Positions 1 to 5,978 of a DNA stretch of 6,743 nucleotides are shown in pieces. Source of the stretch: Candidatus Aerophobota bacterium (GTDB taxonomy: Bacteria > Aerophobota > Aerophobia > Aerophobales > B47-G16); NCBI GenBank assembly GCA_003648815.1, contig QMPZ01000086.1:1-6743 (forward strand), read 5' to 3'. The notes under the pieces were generated by a model that was given only the letters and a program-made list of their open reading frames with translations, was not told where the DNA came from and did no database searches. A program made the translations under genes and the position numbers. The stretch's first letter is position 1. Every line of letters begins with the position of its first letter.

Positions 1-116
1 AGAGCGCTTCCTCACTTAGCGTCCAGACCTCTTTCACTTTCTTGAAGTAATAGGCTCTGTTTTTCTTCTCCTTTGGAAAGTGTTCAGTATCATTGTAGCC
101 AAATTTTTGCGGGGAC

Positions 117-145
117 TTGACAAAAAATGCGTTAACATTAGTAAA
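117..145 (+). promoter_or_regulatory. Candidate promoter with consensus -35 for the enzyme operon
   Basis: TTGACA at 117-122 is a perfect sigma-70-type -35 hexamer. The -10 box is poor: TAGTAA (139-144) at 16 bases spacing, or TAAAAA (142-147) at 19. The box sits exactly where the plus strand changes from pyrimidine-rich to purine-rich. The bases after it (TGACAAAAA, then ATGC) recur upstream of the substrate-binding protein gene. If real, the transcript would begin near 150 and carry a 5' leader of about 170 bases that includes the whole conserved block at 165-228. The -35 is seen; the start site is inference. Confidence 0.35.
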
Positions 146-164
146 AAGTTAGATCTTTAATGGA

Positions 165-263
165 AGAGCTAAAAACAGGGCGGGGGAGTGAAAGGAAGAA
201 AATAAATAGGCCCATTAGCTTGGGGAAAAGAAAGTTTTCTTAAGAGAGAAATTGAACTTTTTT
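165..263 (+). promoter_or_regulatory. Conserved structured leader, copy A
   Basis: This leader shares a block with the one before the substrate-binding protein gene: GCTAAAA, AGGGC, then AAATAGGCC-N4-AGCT-N2-GGGAAA. Over 204-228 the ungapped match is 19 of 25. It can form helix P1 (AGCT 167-170 with AGCT 217-220, plus a G-U) enclosing helix P2 (GGGC 178-181 with GCCC 210-213), with a purine-rich apical stretch. A second hairpin follows: 228-236 pairs with 255-263 (9 pairs, one G-U), with an inner TTCT/AGAA helix, and its 3' arm ends in a run of six T. It matches no riboswitch class that I recognise. It could equally be a DNA operator. The folds are hand-derived. Confidence 0.4.
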
Positions 264-311
264 AGAAACTTTCACAAAAGAACAAAACATGTTAATATGA
301 TCGATGCTAAT

Positions 312-320
312 GGAGGAGGG
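312..320 (+). promoter_or_regulatory. Ribosome binding site that fixes the first gene's start at 325
   Basis: GGAGGAGGG at 312-320 lies 4 bases before ATG 325. Two further in-frame ATGs at 304 and 310 lie before or on this site and have no comparable ribosome site of their own. Starting at 325 also puts the protein's first beta strand (hydrophobic, followed by the metal-binding Asp) right at the N-terminus, as is usual in this superfamily. Confidence 0.8.
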
Positions 321-324
321 ATTT

Positions 325-1650
325 ATGAATATTTTGGCTATCGCTGTTGACACCTTACGAGCTGATCATGTGAGTTGCTATGGGTATAAATACAAAACTA
401 CCCCCTTTCTTGATGAATATGCAACCAGAGGAGTAAGGTTTGAAAACTTTTATGCCCCGGGAATTCCCACTCAACCTTCCTTTACTACATTTTACACTGG
501 AGTACATCCCATCACTCACCAAATTGTTGCTCATGGAGGAAAAGTAGCTCTTGATCGTAAAATTCCCGTCTTCACTGAAATACTTCAAAAAGCGGGCTAT
601 TTAACCTGTGCTATAGATAACCTTTGGAAAATGAAGCCCTGGTTTACGAGAGGATATGAGTTTTACATTGATCCGAGTGCTCGCAGGGAATACGGGCAAA
701 CAGTGGATTGTGATACCCAAAATAGCAGAGCCATCCCCTGGTTGAGGGAGCATAAAAGGGAAAGATTCTTTCTCTTCGTTCATTACTGGGACCCTCATAC
801 CCCTTATATCCCTCCTGAAAGATACCGCGGTTTATTTTATCAAGGAAAGCCCTTCGAGCCTAACAATCATTCTATGGATGACTTTTATAAACGAGCTTAC
901 GGACCAGCCTGGGCTAAAAGCTGGTTCACCAGATACGTTCCTGATGGTCATATTACCAATGCTGATTTTGTAAAAGCTTTATATGATGAGGAAATTCGTT
1001 ATGTGGATGAAGGAATAAAAAAGTTAATCGGGACCTTAAAAGAGGAAGGAATAGAAAAAGAGACTCTGGTCATTATCTTCTCTGATCACGGAGAAAGCCT
1101 TACTGAACACGGTATCTTTTTTGATCATCACGGTCTTTACGAAAATAATATTCACGTGCCCTTGATAATGGTAGGACCAAATGTTCCCAGGGGAAGAACG
1201 ATTAAGCAATTGGTCCAGCATACGGATCTGGCACCTACAATTTTAGAGGCGGCGCAGGTCAGGATACCAGAGTCAATGGAGGGAAAAAGCTTATGGCCTT
1301 TAATATCTGGGGAGAAGAACGAACCCATTTATGATAAGCTGATCACAGAGGAAAGTACCCGCATGTGTAAATGGGCAATGCTTAAGGATAACTATAAATT
1401 TATCCTGGCTCGAGAGAGTGATTACTATCATTTTCCTCCCCGTGAGCTATATGACTTGAACTCCGATCCTGAAGAAAAGAACAATTTAGCTGAAGAAAAA
1501 CCATCCTTAGCCCGACAATATGAAGAGGAATTAGAGGACTGGATCGAACAAAGAATTAGGAGACTAAACCGAAAATTAGACCCATTAAAAGAGCAAGGAG
1601 CATCTATGCCATACTGGCTGGGATGGATACATCCTCGCAAGTACTGGTAA
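325..1650 (+). CDS. Sulfatase/alkaline-phosphatase superfamily hydrolase lacking the formylglycine site
   Basis: This is a 441-residue PF00884-type metallohydrolase. Its N-terminus reads VDTLRADH, with metal-binding Asp9. DPHTPY at 156-161 and SDHGE at 253-257 (Asp254 and His255, metal ligands) match the sulfatase fold. The C-terminal part holds HTDLAPT and a typical ELYDLNSDPEE stretch. The active site is unusual. Where sulfatases have C/S-x-P-x-R, this protein has T49-Q-P-S-F53. Where they have GKWH, it has DNLW (98-101). Thr is the nucleophile in related phosphodiesterases such as the NPP family (T-x-P-N) and in phosphoethanolamine/phosphoglycerol transferases. It is therefore probably not a formylglycine sulfatase and may cleave a phosphoester or phosphodiester. 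No signal peptide is visible, so it is probably cytoplasmic. It is the first gene of a probable operon, 100 bases before the glycosidase. The fold is certain; the substrate is unknown. Confidence 0.88.
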   Translation: MNILAIAVDTLRADHVSCYGYKYKTTPFLDEYATRGVRFENFYAPGIPTQPSFTTFYTGVHPITHQIVAHGGKVALDRKIPVFTEILQKAGYLTCAIDNLWKMKPWFTRGYEFYIDPSARREYGQTVDCDTQNSRAIPWLREHKRERFFLFVHYWDPHTPYIPPERYRGLFYQGKPFEPNNHSMDDFYKRAYGPAWAKSWFTRYVPDGHITNADFVKALYDEEIRYVDEGIKKLIGTLKEEGIEKETLVIIFSDHGESLTEHGIFFDHHGLYENNIHVPLIMVGPNVPRGRTIKQLVQHTDLAPTILEAAQVRIPESMEGKSLWPLISGEKNEPIYDKLITEESTRMCKWAMLKDNYKFILARESDYYHFPPRELYDLNSDPEEKNNLAEEKPSLARQYEEELEDWIEQRIRRLNRKLDPLKEQGASMPYWLGWIHPRKYW

Positions 1651-1740
1651 GATGAGCATGGTGGGAAACTAAGCCTGATTTGACAAGTTTTATCAACGAG
1701 GCTGACCAAGTAAAAGATATAATTTTGCTGCTTTTAAAAG

Positions 1741-1745
1741 GGAGG
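1741..1745 (+). promoter_or_regulatory. Ribosome binding site of the GH78 gene
   Basis: GGAGG ends 5 bases before ATG 1751, an ideal spacing, and supports that start. It directly follows the palindrome CTTTTAAAAG (1731-1740). A perfect TATAAT lies at 1718-1723 but has no acceptable -35 partner. Confidence 0.75.
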
Positions 1746-1750
1746 AAATT

Positions 1751-4120
1751 ATGAACTCAAACAAATCGCTAAATAAAAACTTTTCTCCATCCCGCAGCTG
1801 GAAGGCGAGGTGGATTTGGGACAAGGATGATGGAAAGATAAAAAATTCCTACTACTATTTCCGCAAGGAATTTAATTTAAGTAAACCAGCTAACAACTTT
1901 CGACTTTACATCACCGCTGAGACTCGTTATAAACTCTACCTTAATGGAAAATTCATCGGGCAGGGCCCCGTGCAGTCTCAACCCTTCTTCAAATATTACG
2001 ATATTTATGAGGTTGACCAATATCTAAAAGTTGGGAAAAACTGTATTGCTATCATCGTTAACTATGTCGGCAACATGCCGGATACACGCGGAGGCCTATT
2101 GGTGGAAATACTCAACGGTGAAGGAGTGCCCCTTATATGGACAGATGCTCATTGGAAAGTTAAACGAGCTGAGGCCTGGCGAGAAAATACCTTTTGCTTT
2201 CGAATGAACAAATCCACTCCTTACCAGGAGTTCTACGATGCTCGAAAAGCTCCTTCTGGCTGGACTGTGCCGGGATTTGATGATAATGCCTGGGATCATG
2301 CTACGGTTATAAATGGTCGCGCCTCTGACCGCGCACCCGCTGTTCTTCCCTGGAGTTATCTACTCCCTCGGGACATCCCATTTATGCTCGTAAAACCCGT
2401 TTTACCTTCCCGTATTGAATATGTTGAGGAATGTCTTGATATTGCCAATCGAGTACGCGGAGAAGATTTATCCATTGCACTTTCAGCCTGCGGTGGCCCA
2501 ATTAAATACTCTCGTCTTGAAGGCGTTGATAATTTGCTTTCTGAGGACGGCGAGACGATAGTTCAAAACAGCACTAATCACCTCGACCACATTTTTGATG
2601 GTGTTTATGACCCCTGCATTGTCCTGGATTTCGGCAAGGTAATCACGGCGTTTATTGAGCTGGATCTGGAGGGGGTTGCAGGTGGCATAGTTGACATTGG
2701 TTATGCTGAAAGATTGATTGATGGCCATTTTAACAACGCACTTGAGGTGCAGTTCGCTGATCGTTACATCATGAAGGATGGAAGGCAGACCTATCGTTCT
2801 TTTACCTGGAAAGGATTTCGCTATATAAAGCTTCAATTTCGCTCCTGTTACAAGAAGGTCAAAATTCATTCCGTCAAGGCAATCCTGACCACTTACCCAT
2901 TCAAAGAAAGGGGCAGTTTCCATTGTGATGAGGACAAGCTCAATGCTATATTTAACATCTGCCGTTACACAATTCGGCTCTGTTCCAACGAATTTATAAT
3001 GGATACTCCATGGCGTGAGCAAGCACAGTGGTTGGGTGATGTCTCAGCGGTTACCCTGGGAGGTATATATGCCTGCTTTGGAGACACGAAACTGCCTGCT
3101 AAGTTCCTGCGCCAGTCGGCGGCCAACCAACTCCCCACTGGACTGCTTCCCAATATAACTAATGTGGTCAGTCATAATTGGCAGGCTGTATTGGCAGACT
3201 ATTCCCTGTGGTGGGTTATGGCCTTATGGAACCATTATCTTTATACAGGAGAAGAGCACTGGATTCATCACTTTTATCCGCATGTCTTAAAAGTTATCTA
3301 TGCCTTCTTAAACTATATCGATGAATACGGCATGGTAAGAGATATACCGTACGGAATATTTATTGACTGGGCTGATGTGGATAGAAGAGGTGAGTGTGCA
3401 GTGCTTAATGCCCTTTTATATGCGGCATTAAAGGTGGTAAAAAAGATGGCTGAACTTAAACAGGATGCTTATACGGCTTCTCTGGTCCAAGAGGCTCAAG
3501 ACGGCATAAAGGCTAATTTCATCTCACGCTTTTATGATCCAGAAAGAAAGTGTTTTGCAGATGCCAATATCAATGGCAATTTATCGGTCAAAATAAGTGA
3601 ACACACAAATTGTGCAGCAATTCTCTGGGATTTGTGCAATGAGGACATGGCCAAAAAGATCATTGAAAACTTTTATGAGAAAAGGACAGTTTCCTACACA
3701 GAGGCTCAGCCATTTTTCACTACGATAGTTCTACAAGCTCTGGATAAGGCTGGTCGTTTTGATCTTGCCCTTAAGATAATCATGGACCGCTGGGGAAAAC
3801 GTATGGTCGAACGTGGTGCCAGTTCGACCTATGAGGAATGGGGGATCAACGGAAGCTGGCGCTCCGGTGAATACAGTGGATTCCTGCGTTCTCAATCCCA
3901 TGCATGGTCAGCTCATCCTGCTGAGTTTCTCATCCGTAATTTGATTGGTCTTAAAATCCTTGAGCCTGGCTGCCATACAGTTCAACTGCATCCACAAAAG
4001 GTTAGCTTTAACTATTCAGTAGTCTTTCCAACACCTCTGGGACTCATTCGGGTATCGAAAAAAGGCAAGGATATAAAGATATCGGCTCCGAAAAATATAA
4101 AGGTGCTTGGACTCGAATAG
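1751..4120 (+). CDS. GH78-type alpha-L-rhamnosidase, probably cytoplasmic
   Basis: The 789-residue protein has the GH78 domain order. An N-terminal beta-sandwich (about 17-115; RWIWD, YKLYLNGKFIGQGP) is followed by a linker. A middle beta domain (about 225-385) holds LDFGK, YAERL and FTWKGFRYI. The (alpha/alpha)6 catalytic domain runs from about 388 to 735, and a short C-terminal beta domain closes the protein. The catalytic motif is D418-T-P-W-R-E423-Q-A-Q-W-L-G-D430. The D/+5E/+12D spacing equals that of characterised GH78 enzymes, where the Glu is the general acid, although the usual CPQR/DERLGW wording differs. YEEW at 694-697 supplies the C-terminal Glu (E695), and SHAW contributes His717 and Trp719. 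The enzyme should invert at terminal alpha-L-rhamnose or a close deoxyhexose. There is no signal peptide, so imported oligosaccharides are the likely substrate. It lies between two sulfatase-superfamily genes. The family call is firm; the exact sugar is not. Confidence 0.87.
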   Translation: MNSNKSLNKNFSPSRSWKARWIWDKDDGKIKNSYYYFRKEFNLSKPANNFRLYITAETRYKLYLNGKFIGQGPVQSQPFFKYYDIYEVDQYLKVGKNCIAIIVNYVGNMPDTRGGLLVEILNGEGVPLIWTDAHWKVKRAEAWRENTFCFRMNKSTPYQEFYDARKAPSGWTVPGFDDNAWDHATVINGRASDRAPAVLPWSYLLPRDIPFMLVKPVLPSRIEYVEECLDIANRVRGEDLSIALSACGGPIKYSRLEGVDNLLSEDGETIVQNSTNHLDHIFDGVYDPCIVLDFGKVITAFIELDLEGVAGGIVDIGYAERLIDGHFNNALEVQFADRYIMKDGRQTYRSFTWKGFRYIKLQFRSCYKKVKIHSVKAILTTYPFKERGSFHCDEDKLNAIFNICRYTIRLCSNEFIMDTPWREQAQWLGDVSAVTLGGIYACFGDTKLPAKFLRQSAANQLPTGLLPNITNVVSHNWQAVLADYSLWWVMALWNHYLYTGEEHWIHHFYPHVLKVIYAFLNYIDEYGMVRDIPYGIFIDWADVDRRGECAVLNALLYAALKVVKKMAELKQDAYTASLVQEAQDGIKANFISRFYDPERKCFADANINGNLSVKISEHTNCAAILWDLCNEDMAKKIIENFYEKRTVSYTEAQPFFTTIVLQALDKAGRFDLALKIIMDRWGKRMVERGASSTYEEWGINGSWRSGEYSGFLRSQSHAWSAHPAEFLIRNLIGLKILEPGCHTVQLHPQKVSFNYSVVFPTPLGLIRVSKKGKDIKISAPKNIKVLGLE

Positions 4121-4178
4121 ATTTAAGTTGAGCTGAGTAATTTTCACTGATCACATCATTCTGGTTTTAAAAGCAAGG

Positions 4179-4200
4179 TCTTTTTTAAAAAGAAAAAAGA
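4179..4200 (+). repeat. AT-only-loop inverted repeat before the second sulfatase
   Basis: TCTTTTTT (4179-4186) is perfectly complementary to AAAAAAGA (4193-4200) around a six-base loop, and one G-U pair extends the stem. It ends 6 bases before the GGGGG of the ribosome site (4207-4211), which sits 7 bases before ATG 4219. It could be an RNA processing or stability element, or just an AT-rich coincidence. The stem is all A-T except for one G-C pair and has no T-run after it on the plus strand, so it is not a good terminator for the operon. Confidence 0.35.
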
Positions 4201-4218
4201 TACAAAGGGGGATGCGGA

Positions 4219-5571
4219 ATGAGAAAGCCTAATGTGATTTTTATTTTCCCGGATCAAATGCGAGGAGAGGCAATGCATTGTGCGGGCAATAATGATGTTA
4301 TTACTCCGAACTTAGATAGACTCGCATCAGAAGGCATGCTCTTCACAAACGCAATTTCAAATACGCCAGTGTGCGTTCCTGCCAGAGGAACCCTGTTGAC
4401 TGGCCGTTATCCACTTTCTCACCGAGCAGTTACCAATGATTTACCCTTGGGCGAGGATGAGGTAAGCATCGCTGAAGTATTAAAAGAGGAAGGATATGAC
4501 ACTGGATACATTGGAAAGTGGCATTTAGATGGAGTCCCAAGAGATAAATTTACTCCACCAGGAAAAAGAAGATTTGGATTTGACTACTGGGCAGCCTGGG
4601 AGTGTCATCACGACTATTTTAACGGAAGATACTACCGAGATACTCCTGAGCCTATACATATTCCTGGATATGAGCCTGATTTTCAAGCTGACTTAGCGAT
4701 TAAGTACATTAAAGAGCATAAAGACCATCCTTTCTTTCTATTTGTTGCTCCTGGAATTCCTCACAATCCCTATGAACTGGTTCCCCAAAAGTACAAGGAT
4801 ATGTATGATCCGTCCCAACTTACTCTTCGTCCAAACTGTATAGGAGCAGATAGGCGCGCTATAGCAGATTATTATGCTGCTATCACATCCCTTGACTGGA
4901 ACGTAGGTAGAATTCTCACAGCTATTGAGGAATTGGGTATAGCTGAGGATACTATCGTCATCTTCACCTCCGATCATGGGGATATGCTCTGGTCACAGGG
5001 TAAAGTAAGAAAGGAGCAACCCTGGGAGGAGAGCATTCGCATTCCCTTTATTATAAGATGGCCTCATCACATACCAGCGGGAACAAAAACAGATGCCTTA
5101 CTTAGCCTGGTGGATATAATGCCTTCTCTTCTTTCCCTCTGCGGTGCCCCTATCCCTAACCGTGTTCAGGGAGTAGATCTTTCTTCCGTAATGATGGGAG
5201 ATTCCTCGGATGTCCAGGAAGCCGTATTACTTACTGAACCTGTAGTTGGCGGCGAGGGATATTCAAACGGTGTCAAAGAATGGCGAGGCGTAAGAACGAA
5301 GAGATATACCTATGCAAGGTGGCAGAATGGAAAGGTCTGGGTTCTCTATGATAACTTGAAAGATCCCTATCAATTAAACAATCTAGCTGAAAAAGAGGAA
5401 GCAAAAGATCTTAAGGATTACTTAGAAAACATATTGCAGGATCTGTTAAGGAAAGCTAACGATGAATTTTTACCCTGGGATGAGCACCTTAGAAAATTAG
5501 GATTAGTTAATGCCTGGAATATAAATGAGAAGTATCTGGGTGGAAAGCATCCTCGTTTTCTACAGGAGTAG
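4219..5571 (+). CDS. Formylglycine-dependent sulfatase (S1 family)
   Basis: This 450-residue enzyme has all the marks of a type I sulfatase. FPDQMR near the N-terminus gives metal ligand Asp12 with Gln13. C52-V-P-A-R56 is the C-x-P-x-R signature whose Cys is oxidised to formylglycine, and TGRYP follows it. GKWHLDG supplies Lys100 and His102. His182 lies in GIPHNPY, and SDHGD gives Asp252 and His253. Lys262 and the WEESIRIP stretch follow. The C-terminal region has the usual YDNLKDP...NNLAE subdomain. Length is normal for the family. No signal peptide is visible, so maturation would be cytoplasmic, for example by an anSME- or FGE-type enzyme that is not in this window. The gene is 98 bases after the GH78 gene on the same strand, which suggests removal of sulfate from a deoxyhexose-containing oligosaccharide. 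The exact sulfate ester is unknown. Confidence 0.92.
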   Translation: MRKPNVIFIFPDQMRGEAMHCAGNNDVITPNLDRLASEGMLFTNAISNTPVCVPARGTLLTGRYPLSHRAVTNDLPLGEDEVSIAEVLKEEGYDTGYIGKWHLDGVPRDKFTPPGKRRFGFDYWAAWECHHDYFNGRYYRDTPEPIHIPGYEPDFQADLAIKYIKEHKDHPFFLFVAPGIPHNPYELVPQKYKDMYDPSQLTLRPNCIGADRRAIADYYAAITSLDWNVGRILTAIEELGIAEDTIVIFTSDHGDMLWSQGKVRKEQPWEESIRIPFIIRWPHHIPAGTKTDALLSLVDIMPSLLSLCGAPIPNRVQGVDLSSVMMGDSSDVQEAVLLTEPVVGGEGYSNGVKEWRGVRTKRYTYARWQNGKVWVLYDNLKDPYQLNNLAEKEEAKDLKDYLENILQDLLRKANDEFLPWDEHLRKLGLVNAWNINEKYLGGKHPRFLQE

Positions 5572-5807
5572 AGGACCTATACCTATATGAAATCCTTCCA
5601 GTTTTTCATGGAACCTGGAAAACTGAGCTCTAATTTTAATCTTGCTTATTGCCCTTATCATCAAGTAGGCAAGCTTTCTTTCTCTAAAATATTCGGCATG
5701 GCTCAATCTTCTCTGAAATTAAAAGCCGCCTGATCTACCAAATTCTCTCTTAGAGCAAGATATATCCTCTTACCAAACATTTTCTCACCACAATTTTTAT
5801 CATACAT
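5560..5807 (-). pseudogene. Possible small frameshifted reverse-strand gene, unidentified
   Basis: On the minus strand an ATG at 5807-5805, preceded 7 bases upstream by AAGGA, opens a 34-residue frame that ends at TGA 5705-5703. It contains segments such as KRIYLALRENLVDQAAF. A second minus frame, open from 5718 to a TAG at 5562-5560 (52 residues), overlaps its end and reads like a continuation: HAEYFRERKLAYLMIRAISK, then FHEKLEGFHIG. One indel at about 5703-5718 would join them into a protein of roughly 80-85 residues. The minus strand is purine-rich here, like the coding strands of the real genes. The last 12 bases overlap the end of the sulfatase gene tail to tail. I do not recognise the family. 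It may be a decayed gene, a sequencing indel, or chance. Confidence 0.3.
5599..5625 (+). terminator. Weak terminator-like hairpin after the enzyme operon
   Basis: CAGTTTT (5599-5605) pairs with AAAACTG (5619-5625), and one more C-G pair can form past a bulged T. An alternative stem TTCCAG/CTGGAA uses the same region. The following bases, TCTAATTTTAAT, are T-rich but are not a proper U-run. It sits 28 bases after the sulfatase stop codon, a sensible place for a 3' end. If the reverse-strand frame at 5560-5718 is real, the hairpin lies within it. Confidence 0.3.
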
Positions 5808-5817
5808 CCGTAGTTCC

Positions 5818-5845
5818 TTGACAGCTGACAAAAATATGCTAAAAA
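5818..5845 (+). promoter_or_regulatory. Candidate promoter of the substrate-binding protein gene
   Basis: TTGACA at 5818-5823 is a perfect -35 hexamer, and TAAAAA (5840-5845) at 16 bases is a 4-of-6 match to the -10. A second, overlapping box, CTGACA at 5825-5830, is the one that aligns with the TTGACA upstream of the enzyme operon; TAAAAT (5851-5856) lies 20 bases after it. With the first pair, transcription would start near 5852, at the left edge of the conserved leader. With the second pair it would start inside the leader, so P1 might not be complete in RNA. Confidence 0.35.
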
Positions 5846-5846
5846 T

Positions 5847-5928
5847 GGGCTAAAATAGGGCCGGAAAGGAGGTGGCAAGATAAAAATAGGCCTGGAAGCT
5901 GAGGGAAACTCTTTCGGAAAAAGTTTCC
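5847..5928 (+). promoter_or_regulatory. Conserved structured leader, copy B
   Basis: This is the second copy of the block seen at 165-263: GCTAAAA, AGGGCCGG, then AAATAGGCC-N4-AGCT-N2-GGGAAA. P1 is GGCT (5848-5851) with AGCT (5897-5900), where a G-U replaces the A-U of copy A. P2 is GGGCC (5858-5862) with GGCCT (5889-5893), where a G-U replaces a G-C of copy A and one extra C-G pair is added. Immediately after comes a strong hairpin: 5904-5914 pairs with 5918-5928 (10 of 11 pairs, one C-A mismatch, closing triloop CGG). The 3' flank is AT-rich but has no T-run, so it is not a standard terminator. Confidence 0.4.
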
Positions 5929-5966
5929 ATAAATTTGAATTATTATTTAAAAGTGAAGAGAGTGAA

Positions 5967-5973
5967 GGAGGAG
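5967..5973 (+). promoter_or_regulatory. Ribosome binding site of the substrate-binding protein
   Basis: GGAGGAG at 5967-5973 lies before ATG 5979; the GGAGG core is 7 bases from the start codon. The signal peptide begins at that codon, which confirms the start. Confidence 0.8.
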
Positions 5974-5978
5974 TATAA

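Larger units (their letters stand above)
1..324. other. Region upstream of the first gene; no convincing plus-strand gene
   Basis: No plus-strand frame here stays open for a useful length. Bases 1 to about 120 are pyrimidine-rich on the plus strand (about 60% by hand count), and 121-250 are strongly purine-rich (about 30% pyrimidine). The right part holds a TTGACA box, the conserved leader block and a long AT-rich hairpin, which are listed separately. On the minus strand one frame is open from 148 to the left edge (about 49 codons) after a TAA at 149-151. It has no ATG and no start with a ribosome site, so I do not call it a gene. It could be a remnant, or the inner part of a reverse gene that lies to the left of the window. 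Confidence 0.6.
5572..5978. other. 407-base gap between the enzyme operon and the transporter gene
   Basis: No intact plus-strand gene lies here. From left to right it holds the weak hairpin, the possible broken reverse gene (to 5807), a TTGACA box at 5818, the second copy of the conserved leader block, a strong hairpin at 5904-5928, and the ribosome site of the binding protein. Plus-strand pyrimidine content falls from about 62% (5641-5820) to about 33% (5821-5930), the same switch as seen near base 120. Confidence 0.6.

Noticed and set aside
271..301. Alternative promoter TTCACA-N19-TATGAT upstream of the first gene
   Set aside because: The hexamers are good, but the 19-base spacer is long and the start would fall almost on the ribosome site. 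Kept only as a possibility.
304..324. Earlier in-frame starts at 304 and 310 for the first gene
   Set aside because: They lie before or on the GGAGGAGGG ribosome site and would add residues before the first beta strand; ATG 325 has ideal spacing.
1680..1723. Internal promoter from TTGACA (1680-1685) and TATAAT (1718-1723)
   Set aside because: The two boxes are 32 bases apart, and TATAAT has no other acceptable -35 or a TG extension.
2483..3022. Minus-strand 179-residue open frame inside the GH78 gene
   Set aside because: It is a shadow of the conserved GH78 coding frame with no domain or ribosome site of its own.
5858..5893. Known riboswitch such as cobalamin or cyclic-di-GMP in the second leader
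   Set aside because: A few words look alike (AGGGC, GGTGG), but the diagnostic cores of these classes are absent.
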